Below, piece after piece: positions 1 through 6,311 of a stretch of 7,514 bases of DNA (its first letter is position 1; each line of letters starts with the position of its first letter). The translations under genes were made by a program, and so were the position numbers. This DNA comes from JBNGDW01 sp049975325 (lineage in GTDB: Bacteria > Cloacimonadota > Cloacimonadia > JGIOTU-2 > JBNGDW01), in NCBI GenBank assembly GCA_049975325.1, contig JBNGDW010000074.1, positions 1 through 7,514 on the forward strand, written 5' to 3'. A model generated the notes under the pieces. That model made no database searches and was not told the origin of the DNA. It saw only the letters and a program-made list of their open reading frames with translations.

Positions 1-621
1 GTCTACGGCACTGCCCGTTTTGTGCCCATAACCGAGGATCACCCGCTGCAAGGGCAGTCTCCCTATTCTGCTTCGAAGATAGGGGCGGATATGATGGCCT
101 TGTCATTCTATTATGCATTCAAGACGCCTGTTGTCATTGTCAGGCCCTTTAACACCTATGGTCCCAGGCAGTCTACCAGGGCGGTTATACCAACCATAAT
201 CACCCAGATTGCAGATGGAGCAAGAAAGATCAAGCTCGGCTCACTCCATCCGACCCGAGATTTCAATTATGTTGAGGATACAGTACGGGGATTTATTTCT
301 GTTGCTGAATCAAAACAATCAATAGGAGAAGTGATCAATATCGGAAGCAATTATGAAGTTTCGATCGGAGAAACGACAAATCAGATTGCAGAGCTCATGG
401 GCATTAAGATAGAGATTGAAGGTGAGCACGAACGGGTGCGGCCTGAAAAGAGTGAAGTGGAACGACTCTGGGCCGATAATTCGAAGGCGAGAAAACTCAC
501 AGGCTGGCAGCCGGAATATGCCGGGCTTGACGGTTTCAAAAGGGGCATTCTAAAAACAATAGATTGGTACAGAAATCCCGAGAACATAAAACATTTCAAA
601 TCAACAGGGTATACCATCTAG
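1..621 (+). CDS. legB: LegB-type NAD-dependent nucleotide-GlcNAc 4,6-dehydratase, 3' part only
   Basis: This is the C-terminal 206 residues of a short-chain dehydrogenase/reductase-fold sugar-nucleotide dehydratase; the frame is open to base 1, so the N-terminal Rossmann GxxGxxG region (roughly 125 residues by family length) lies outside the window. The GTG at base 22 is not the true start, because conserved VYGTA sequence precedes it. Visible are the catalytic YxxxK (YSASK, Tyr at 64-66, Lys at 76-78), RPFNTYGPRQSTRAVIPTI and the HPTRDFNYVEDT block, all typical of the LegB family. The tail (NPENIKHFKSTGYTI) also fits that family. Known role in the family: cytosolic removal of water from UDP- or GDP-GlcNAc to give the 4-keto-6-deoxy sugar, first committed step to legionaminic acid or bacillosamine-type sugars. 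The neighbouring legC, legI and legF support the Leg route. The nucleotide (UDP or GDP) cannot be read from the sequence. GC is highest here (about 60% in the first 60 bases). Confidence 0.9.
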   Translation, partial: VYGTARFVPITEDHPLQGQSPYSASKIGADMMALSFYYAFKTPVVIVRPFNTYGPRQSTRAVIPTIITQIADGARKIKLGSLHPTRDFNYVEDTVRGFISVAESKQSIGEVINIGSNYEVSIGETTNQIAELMGIKIEIEGEHERVRPEKSEVERLWADNSKARKLTGWQPEYAGLDGFKRGILKTIDWYRNPENIKHFKSTGYTI

Positions 622-639
622 CACCACAAGAGCAGAGAA

Positions 640-1806
640 ATGAAAAAAACCCGCAAAGCACTGTTTTCAGAGATCACCAGATTTATCAGGAGTATCTTTA
701 ATGAACCGGATAAAGACATTCCCCTGCATGCACCTGTATTCTGCGGAAAAGAAAAAGAATATCTTATGAAGTGTATCGATTCCACATTTGTCTCAAGTGT
801 TGGAAAATATGTTGATCTTCTTGAAGACATGGTAGCTGAATATACCGGTGCACACCACGCGGTTGCAACAGTCAACGGTACAGCAGCTCTTCATCTGGCA
901 CTTGTTCTATCAGGAGTTCACAGAGATGAAGAAATCATAACCCAGGCAGTCTCATTTGTTGCAACGGCAAATGCCATTTCCTATTGCGGGGCTCACCCGA
1001 TATTCCTGGATAGTGACCGAGACACTCTTGGGCTCAGCCCGGATGCCGTTGTCGAGTTTCTCTCTGAAAACTGTGTCAGAAAAAATAATGGCTCCACATA
1101 CAACAAAAAAACAGGCAGAAAGATTTCTGCCTGTATACCGATGCATGTGTTTGGCCATCCGGTCCGAATCGATCAAATCAAAGCTGTATGTGACGAATAC
1201 CATATCGATGTGGTTGAAGACTCAGCAGAATCAATCGGCAGCATGTATTTGGATAAGCATACCGGCACGTTTGGTCAGCTTGGTATTCTCAGTTTCAACG
1301 GCAACAAGACCATAACCACCGGCGGCGGTGGTATGATTCTCACAGATAACGAGGAACTTGCAGAAAAAGCAAAACATCTCAGCACAACAGCAAAGGTGCC
1401 CCATCAGTGGGAGTTTGTGCACGACCATGCAGGATTTAATTATAGACTCCCCAATATCAACGCGGCTCTGGGCTGTGCCCAGATGGAACAACTTTCAGGC
1501 TTTATCGAAAAAAAACGTGAGTTGGCTAAAAGGTATAGAGATTTCTTCTCGTCAATCGATATTCCCTTTGCCGCAGAGCCAAATGGGTGCAGATCGAATT
1601 ACTGGCTCAACGCAATTCTGCTTAGAGACCGTGCTGAACGTGATGCATTTCTCAAATATTCCAATGATGAAGGTGTAATGACGCGGCCGCTTTGGACATT
1701 GATGCCTGATCTAGTTATGTACGGTGATTGCCAGACCGATGAGTTAACAAATGCTCGATGGCTTGAAGACAGGGTCGTGTGTTTGCCCAGCAGTGTTCTT
1801 CCCTAA
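640..1806 (+). CDS. legC: LegC-type PLP-dependent sugar-nucleotide aminotransferase (DegT/DnrJ/EryC1 fold)
   Basis: A 388-residue protein of the usual length for this aminotransferase family. It would transfer an amino group, probably from glutamate, to C4 of the 4-keto-6-deoxy-GlcNAc nucleotide made by LegB. Seen in the sequence: the NGTAALHLAL phosphate-binding segment (G80-T81), the VVEDSAES segment (E193-D194, the Asp expected to contact the PLP ring nitrogen), and SFNGNKTITTGGGG with K223 as the expected Schiff-base lysine. The C-terminal ARWLEDRVVCLPSSV resembles the ending of the LegC-type family rather than that of PseC or PglE enzymes. The ATG at 640 lies 18 bases after the legB stop, with only a weak purine-rich leader (AGAGCAGAGAA). 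Adjacent LegB- and LegC-type genes are a recurring pair, which strengthens both calls. An alternative reading is a PglE-like bacillosamine aminotransferase, made less likely by the downstream synthase and CMP transferase. Confidence 0.9.
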   Translation: MKKTRKALFSEITRFIRSIFNEPDKDIPLHAPVFCGKEKEYLMKCIDSTFVSSVGKYVDLLEDMVAEYTGAHHAVATVNGTAALHLALVLSGVHRDEEIITQAVSFVATANAISYCGAHPIFLDSDRDTLGLSPDAVVEFLSENCVRKNNGSTYNKKTGRKISACIPMHVFGHPVRIDQIKAVCDEYHIDVVEDSAESIGSMYLDKHTGTFGQLGILSFNGNKTITTGGGGMILTDNEELAEKAKHLSTTAKVPHQWEFVHDHAGFNYRLPNINAALGCAQMEQLSGFIEKKRELAKRYRDFFSSIDIPFAAEPNGCRSNYWLNAILLRDRAERDAFLKYSNDEGVMTRPLWTLMPDLVMYGDCQTDELTNARWLEDRVVCLPSSVLP

Positions 1807-1812
1807 CATATT

Positions 1813-2406
1813 ATGAATAAAAAGAATATCATACTCATTGGCGGTGGTGGACACTGTAAGTCCTGCATTGATGTGATTGAACAGGAGAGTAAATATAAAA
1901 TCGCCGGGATTGTTGATCTGAAAGAAAAACTGCGGGAGAAAGTCTTGGGTTACGAGATAATCGCAAATGATGAAGATTTGCCTGAACTGATTAGAGATTA
2001 TAAATATTATTTAATTACAGTTGGACAGATAAAATCTCCAGAAAAAAGAATTCGACTCTTTAATTATCTCAAGCAATTGGGAGCTCAGTTTCCAACCATT
2101 GTATCACCGTTTGCCTATGTTTCTTCGCATTCATATATTGATGAAGGAACGATTATAATGCACCATGCACTTGTAAATGCTGATGTAACTATTGGTAAGA
2201 ACTGCATAATAAATACCAAAGTTCTCATTGAACATGATGTGACTATCGAGGATTATTGTCATATTGCTACATCAGCAGTTATTAATGGTGGAGTATATAT
2301 TGAAAAAAACACTTTTGTTGGCAGCAATGTAACAATAAAAGAAGCTGTGAGTATTGAAAGGGATTCGGTTATTCAAGCAGGAAGCTATATTTCGAAAAAT
2401 ATCTAA
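1813..2406 (+). CDS. legH: NeuD/PglD/LegH-type acetyltransferase (left-handed beta-helix)
   Basis: A 197-residue protein with the two-domain plan of PglD and NeuD. The N-terminal Rossmann-like sugar-nucleotide binding domain opens with IILIGGGGHCK (G10-K16). From about residue 95 a hexapeptide-repeat left-handed beta-helix follows, with repeats such as ADVTIGKN, HDVTIEDY and GVYIEKNTFVGSNVTIK. H141 (in IEHD) aligns with the catalytic base of PglD, and H150 with its second conserved histidine. In this context the likely reaction is acetyl-CoA-dependent N-acetylation of the 4-amino group installed by LegC. The alternative is O-acetylation of sialic or legionaminic acid, as in NeuD proteins; no other N-acetyltransferase is visible, which favours the N-acetyl role. 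The start lies 6 bases after the legC stop with no recognisable Shine-Dalgarno sequence, suggesting translational coupling. The gene symbol is by role and context, not by distinctive residues. Confidence 0.75.
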   Translation: MNKKNIILIGGGGHCKSCIDVIEQESKYKIAGIVDLKEKLREKVLGYEIIANDEDLPELIRDYKYYLITVGQIKSPEKRIRLFNYLKQLGAQFPTIVSPFAYVSSHSYIDEGTIIMHHALVNADVTIGKNCIINTKVLIEHDVTIEDYCHIATSAVINGGVYIEKNTFVGSNVTIKEAVSIERDSVIQAGSYISKNI

Positions 2407-2431
2407 CAAAAGCTATCGAAAAAGCAAGATA

Positions 2432-3301
2432 ATGAAGACAGCTGTTTTAACTGTTGTTCATCCAAGCTCAGAACCCTATTTTCATGAGTTTCTCTATTCT
2501 TTGTCTCGGCAGACAGATCCAGATTTTACCATATTTCTAATAAATGATGGCATTCACGATATTGAAAATATTTTACAAGAGTATCATTTGTCGGTACGTG
2601 TCAGAAATGTTTCAGGAACTCCTTCCGTACTTAGAAAATCAGGAATTGAATGGATTCGTAGTGAAGGTGCAAAGGTAATTGTTTTTGCAGACTCAGATGA
2701 TTGTTTTTCCGAGAACAGAATTGAAACCTCAAAAGAATTCCTCTCATACCATGATATCGTATTAAACGAACTTGTGCTCTTTGGAAAACATATTCAAAAT
2801 CCTTTTCCCTTATTAAAAAATCGATTAGCCGAAAGAGAAATAATCACCAGGGGCAGTATCGAAAAGTCAAATTGCATGGGACTCAGTAATACTGCAATGA
2901 GAACAAAAAGTATTCCCCAAAGGCTATCATGCATTCCTGATAATATCATCGCTTTTGACTGGGCCTTTTTTTCACTGTGTTTACATGAAGGTGCTGAAGC
3001 CGTATTTACTGGAAAGTGCACAACATTTTATAGACAGCATGAAAACAACATAGCTTCTCCGCAGGCATTCACAAATGAACAAGTCCTTCGAGGTGTAAGG
3101 GTTAAGCGGGAGCATTACCGGTTTCTCGCCCGATTTTATGATAACTATTCCAAAATGTCAAAAGAATTCATAATGTTATTTGAGAAGCTGGACACAGATA
3201 GCATATTGAGAGAAAAGTACTGTGAAGAGATAAGGAGCAGATTACTACAGAACTTTCTGTGGTGGGAACCAATAAGGACTTTACAGGAGTTAGGATTATG
3301 A
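2432..3301 (+). CDS. Glycosyltransferase family 2-like protein (GT-A fold)
   Basis: A 289-residue protein with the layout of an inverting GT-A glycosyltransferase. The N-terminal strand (AVLTVVHPSS) leads into FHEFLYSLSRQTDPDFTIFLINDG, a recognisable though degenerate GT2 opening. VIVFADSDD holds the metal-binding DxD-type motif (D87, D89, D90). AFDWAFF (D176-W177) is in the place of the catalytic-base ED/DW region, and FYRQHENN (about 199-206) is the common GT2 post-catalytic YRxHxxN motif. There are no evident membrane segments, so it is probably cytosolic or membrane-peripheral. The start at ATG 2432 was chosen because the GT2 strand begins there; an in-frame TTG at 2354 would add 26 basic residues overlapping legH. 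The stop overlaps the legI start (ATGA), implying coupled translation. Donor and acceptor cannot be predicted. It sits in the place where a LegG/NeuC gene might be expected, but it does not look like a GT-B-fold epimerase. Confidence 0.7.
   Translation: MKTAVLTVVHPSSEPYFHEFLYSLSRQTDPDFTIFLINDGIHDIENILQEYHLSVRVRNVSGTPSVLRKSGIEWIRSEGAKVIVFADSDDCFSENRIETSKEFLSYHDIVLNELVLFGKHIQNPFPLLKNRLAEREIITRGSIEKSNCMGLSNTAMRTKSIPQRLSCIPDNIIAFDWAFFSLCLHEGAEAVFTGKCTTFYRQHENNIASPQAFTNEQVLRGVRVKREHYRFLARFYDNYSKMSKEFIMLFEKLDTDSILREKYCEEIRSRLLQNFLWWEPIRTLQELGL
3285..3289 (+). promoter_or_regulatory. Shine-Dalgarno site of legI
   Basis: AGGAG lies 8 bases before the ATG at 3298, inside the end of the glycosyltransferase gene. 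It decides the legI start in favour of 3298 over the upstream in-frame GTG-type alternatives, and it is the only strong ribosome binding site I see among the genes of the window. Confidence 0.75.
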
Positions 3302-4344
3302 AACTTGGAGATCGCGAAGTATCTGATTTTTCGATACCCTTTATCATTGCGGAGATCGGCGCCAATCACAATGGTGATATGGAACTGGCAAGAAAAATGA
3401 TAGATTCAGCTAAGGATTGTGGATGTGATGCTGTAAAATTTCAGTCTTGGACACCTGATTCTCTCATAGCAAAAGAGGAGTACGACAGAAATCAGAAATA
3501 CAATGACTCTCCGAAAAAACATTTTGGCTCTTTAAAAGAGATGGTTGAGAAATACTACTTAAGACCTGAATGGCACATGGATTTGAAACATTACTGTGAT
3601 GACCAAGATATTATTTTCTGCTCAACTCCCTTCTCTCCCGATGAGGTAGATCTGCTGGTGAAAATTGATGCACCATTTATCAAAGTAGCATCAATGGATA
3701 TCAACAATATAGTATTATTGAGACATATTGCTAGGAAGAATAAGCCGATTGTTCTCTCTACGGGTATGGCTACACTTGCAGAAATTGAAAATGCTCTGAA
3801 AATAATAGAAGGTGAAGGAAACACACAAATAATTCTCCTTCACTGCATCTCCATTTATCCTCCTGAATATCAAGACATTCATCTACATAACATACCCATG
3901 CTCAGGCAAGCGTTTGGATATCCTGTCGGGTTCTCGGATCACACCATTGGAGTAAGTATACCTCTTGCTTCAGTTGCTCTCGGGGTATGCCTGATTGAGA
4001 AACATTTTACCCTGGATAAAAATCTTCCTGGGTGGGATCATGAAATATCGGCTGATCCTGAAGAGATGAAAGTGATCGTTGAGGAATCCAAACATATAGT
4101 GAAAGCGTTGGGTTTATATCAGAGGGTGGTAAGCCAGGCTGAAGAGGAGAAAAAGCTGAAATTCCGAAGAAGTATTGTAGTGAATAAGGATTTATTGAAG
4201 GATTCCATAGTCACTGCAGAAGATATAGAATTCAAACGGCCTGGGAGTGGAATCAGACCCGATGAGGATCACTATGTGATTGGTCGAACACTCAAGCGGG
4301 ATTTGTGTAAAGATGAATTGATCAGGTGGGAGGATCTGGATTAG
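3298..4344 (+). CDS. legI: N,N'-diacetyllegionaminate synthase (NeuB family, with C-terminal SAF domain)
   Basis: A 348-residue protein of normal NeuB length. It condenses phosphoenolpyruvate with a 6-carbon 2-acetamido sugar to form a nine-carbon nonulosonic acid in the cytosol. The TIM-barrel part carries AEIGANHNGD (18-27), VKFQSW (46-51), STPFS (109-113), KVASMDI (129-135), LSTGMAT (153-159), and FSDHT and EKHFT, whose H215 and H236 match the metal ligands of meningococcal NeuB. The LPGWDHEISADPEEM segment (243-257) follows. The C-terminal antifreeze-like SAF domain (about 285-348) contains FKRPGSGIRP, with R314 at the place of the substrate-contacting arginine of NeuB. The substrate assignment to 2,4-diacetamido-2,4,6-trideoxymannose (LegI) rather than ManNAc (NeuB) rests on the adjacent legB-legC pair. 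A PseI role is less likely because no PseB/PseC/PseG set is present. Start overlaps the previous stop by 4 bases and is preceded by a good AGGAG. Confidence 0.9.
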   Translation: MKLGDREVSDFSIPFIIAEIGANHNGDMELARKMIDSAKDCGCDAVKFQSWTPDSLIAKEEYDRNQKYNDSPKKHFGSLKEMVEKYYLRPEWHMDLKHYCDDQDIIFCSTPFSPDEVDLLVKIDAPFIKVASMDINNIVLLRHIARKNKPIVLSTGMATLAEIENALKIIEGEGNTQIILLHCISIYPPEYQDIHLHNIPMLRQAFGYPVGFSDHTIGVSIPLASVALGVCLIEKHFTLDKNLPGWDHEISADPEEMKVIVEESKHIVKALGLYQRVVSQAEEEKKLKFRRSIVVNKDLLKDSIVTAEDIEFKRPGSGIRPDEDHYVIGRTLKRDLCKDELIRWEDLD

Positions 4345-4348
4345 AAGT

Positions 4349-5041
4349 ATGCTGGCTATTATTCCTGCACGTGGCGGTTCTAAAGGCTTGCCGAACAAAA
4401 ACATCAAACCTCTCGCTGGAAAACCGCTCATCGCATATACCATTGAATCGGCGCTGTCGTCATCCAAAGTAGATCGACTCATTGTATCAACCGATGATGA
4501 GAAGATAGCAGAAGTTGCAGTGAATTACGGTGCTGAAATTCCCTTTATGCGTCCTTCCGAATTGGCACAAGACTCTTCAAAGGCAATAGATGTTTATATC
4601 TATACACTCAAGCGATTAAATAGCCTAGGACCAATTCAATATGATGACTTTCTTGTCCTCCAACCAACATCGCCTCTTCGTACATCATCCGATATTGATT
4701 CAGGAGTGGAGATTTTTTATACCAAAGAGGCAGATTCTGTTATCTCAGTAACAAAAGCTCCACATCCACCAATATGGGCAAAAAAAATTGACGAAAACGG
4801 AACATTAAGTGAATATTTCAACATCGATACCAGTACAAAAAACAGACAGGATTTTGAACAGGCATATATTCCAAATGGAGCTGTTTTTATCTTAAAACTT
4901 TCACTTATAGAAAAATCAAGGACATATTATTTTAATAAGACATATGCTTATGAAATGCCAATGGAGAGATCTGTTGATATTGATAATCAGATAGATTTTG
5001 AACTCGCAGACTTTTTAATCAACAGAAGAGAAAAAAAATAG
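4349..5041 (+). CDS. legF: CMP-legionaminate (acylneuraminate) cytidylyltransferase, NeuA family
   Basis: A 230-residue, single-domain nucleotidyltransferase that would activate the nonulosonic acid with CTP, giving the CMP-sugar donor. The signature IIPARGGSKGLPNKN (4-18) is the CTP-binding loop. VSTDDEKIAEVA (47-58), LQPTSPLR (104-111) and the PNGAVFI block (175-181) are family features. D210 and D212 in SVDID correspond to the metal-binding aspartates of NeuA enzymes. There is no extra C-terminal esterase domain. It begins 4 bases after the legI stop; a GGGAGG at 4328-4333 is too far (15 bases) to be a standard ribosome site, so coupling with legI is likely. It ends with an A8 run (5031-5038) directly before TAG. 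It is in the same reading frame as the next gene, separated by TAG plus three codons. A CMP-sialic or CMP-pseudaminic synthetase is possible from sequence alone; the operon favours legionaminate. Confidence 0.9.
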   Translation: MLAIIPARGGSKGLPNKNIKPLAGKPLIAYTIESALSSSKVDRLIVSTDDEKIAEVAVNYGAEIPFMRPSELAQDSSKAIDVYIYTLKRLNSLGPIQYDDFLVLQPTSPLRTSSDIDSGVEIFYTKEADSVISVTKAPHPPIWAKKIDENGTLSEYFNIDTSTKNRQDFEQAYIPNGAVFILKLSLIEKSRTYYFNKTYAYEMPMERSVDIDNQIDFELADFLINRREKK

Positions 5042-5050
5042 ATCATTGCA

Positions 5051-6124
5051 ATGGATATTGATAATAGAAAAAAAAGATTACGTCGAGTAATCATTCGACC
5101 AAATATTACTATCGCTGATGCAATCAAAATTCTTGACAGTTCAGGTCTGGGTATATTGCTTGTATGTGATCAAATGAATCGTCTTCTCGGTGTTATTACC
5201 GATGGTGACATTCGAAGGGCCATTCTTAAATCGATTTCCTTTGCTGATGAATGCATCAGTATTGCAAATACCTCACCAGTTTGTTCAAAAGAAGGTATCC
5301 CCGTAAAAGATGCTCTTTACATGATGGATCATACAAAAAAGTTTTATGTCAACCACCTGCCTATAGTTGATTCGGAGAATCGGGTAGTTGATCTTTTACT
5401 TAGAAGGGATTTTTTTGAAGATGGACAGGTACCGTTGCAGGCTGTGGTGATGGCCGGTGGATTCGGCACAAGGCTTTATCCTTTAACCGAGAATATCCCA
5501 AAACCAATGCTGCAGGTTGGTGATAAACCGGTACTTCAGCATATTATCGCTAGGCTTAAGAACAGTGGCATTAATAACATCAAAATTGCTACGCACTATT
5601 TGAGTGAAAAGATATCAGATTATTTTGGTGATGGAGAGAATTTCAGTGTAAAGCTAGAATACATTAACGAAGATGATCCACTCGGTACTGCAGGTGCTTT
5701 GGGGCTCATCGGAAAAGTTCACGAACCTCTTCTTATCATTAATGGAGATATTCTAACCGATATTGATTTTCGCAAAATGCATGATTTCCATAGAGAGCTC
5801 TATGCAGATCTAACTGTTGGAGTCCGTCATTATGAATTTCAGGTTCCTTATGGGGTTATTGAATGTCAAGGTGTGAATATATGTGGAGTATCCGAAAAAC
5901 CAAAGCACCAGTTTTTTGTAAACGCAGGGATTTATCTTATTGAGCCTGATGTTGTAGATTTTATACCAAAAGATGTGCGATATAATATGACCGATCTAAT
6001 CAAAAATTTAATCCAAGAGAAAAAGAATGTTGTGAGTTTCCCAATAACTGAATACTGGATTGATATTGGACAACTTGCTGATCTAAAAAGGGCTCAGAAA
6101 GATTACATTAACTATTCAACATAG
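5051..6124 (+). CDS. ptmE: PtmE-like CBS-domain sugar-phosphate nucleotidyltransferase
   Basis: A 357-residue fusion of two parts. Residues about 12-122 form a CBS-domain pair (ITIADAIKILDSSGLGILLV, then GVITDGDIRRAI, and VNHLPIVDSENRVVDLLLRRD), a likely regulatory nucleotide-binding module. From about 130 a nucleotidyltransferase begins with VVMAGGFGTRLYPLT (133-147) and NIPKPML, followed by LGTAGAL (211-217), the metal-binding INGDILTD (230-237) and WIDIG (336-340). This architecture matches C. jejuni PtmE, a glucosamine-1-phosphate guanylyltransferase that starts the GDP-linked legionaminic acid pathway. The same architecture also occurs in other polysaccharide and LPS loci, where the sugar may be mannose, so substrate specificity is inferred from context. 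The start at ATG 5051 follows the legF stop by 9 bases with no clear Shine-Dalgarno. The partner glutamine:fructose-6-phosphate aminotransferase-like PtmF is not in the window. Confidence 0.83.
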   Translation: MDIDNRKKRLRRVIIRPNITIADAIKILDSSGLGILLVCDQMNRLLGVITDGDIRRAILKSISFADECISIANTSPVCSKEGIPVKDALYMMDHTKKFYVNHLPIVDSENRVVDLLLRRDFFEDGQVPLQAVVMAGGFGTRLYPLTENIPKPMLQVGDKPVLQHIIARLKNSGINNIKIATHYLSEKISDYFGDGENFSVKLEYINEDDPLGTAGALGLIGKVHEPLLIINGDILTDIDFRKMHDFHRELYADLTVGVRHYEFQVPYGVIECQGVNICGVSEKPKHQFFVNAGIYLIEPDVVDFIPKDVRYNMTDLIKNLIQEKKNVVSFPITEYWIDIGQLADLKRAQKDYINYST

Positions 6125-6311
6125 ATATATTTTAGCAAAAATTATAAAAGACTCAGAAAGTTATATTATTGAAATCTTCTATTTTTCAGAGAACTTAGCT
6201 CTTGTATTTAGTAGAGTAAACTGACGGATACAAAAATATTAGAATTGTTTCAAGATGCAAGTTATCCTAAGCTTACACTCCTCATTAATTATTACTTAAA
6301 CATTCTATAAA
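6125..6311. other. AT-rich intergenic region without recognisable gene
   Basis: This 187-base stretch is the only real gap between genes 1 and 8 and marks the probable end of the legB-ptmE transcription unit. I found no open frame of meaningful length (the longest ATG-started one, at 6255, is 14 codons with no ribosome site), no GC-rich hairpin followed by a T run, and no -35/-10 pair with proper spacing. The closest elements, TTGTAT at 6202 and TTGTTT at 6245, lack a convincing -10 about 17 bases downstream. A promoter for the acyltransferase gene may still be here, because the organism's promoter consensus is unknown. Confidence 0.6.

Noticed and set aside
956..1315. Plus-strand 119-codon frame inside legC
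   Set aside because: It lies wholly within the well-supported aminotransferase in another frame and has no recognisable motifs.
2354..2431. In-frame TTG upstream start for the glycosyltransferase, adding 26 residues
   Set aside because: It overlaps the conserved end of the legH coding sequence, starts with a rare codon, and the added residues are not part of the GT2 fold, whose first strand begins at the ATG at 2432.
3259..3297. In-frame upstream start for legI, adding 13 residues
   Set aside because: The ATG at 3298 has a well-placed AGGAG, an ATGA overlap with the previous gene, and gives metal ligands at H215/H236 as in NeuB.
4192..4482. Minus-strand 96-codon frame across the legI/legF junction
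   Set aside because: It is antisense to two strongly supported genes, including the conserved NeuA signature, and has no recognisable domain or ribosome site.
6151..6187. Possible terminator hairpin after ptmE (AGAAAG ... CTTCT followed by ATTTTT)
   Set aside because: The stem is only about five pairs, contains a bulge, is poor in G and C, and the loop is long.
6255..6299. Small ATG-started frame of 14 codons in the ptmE-acyltransferase gap
   Set aside because: It is very short, has no ribosome site, and its length is expected by chance in AT-rich DNA.
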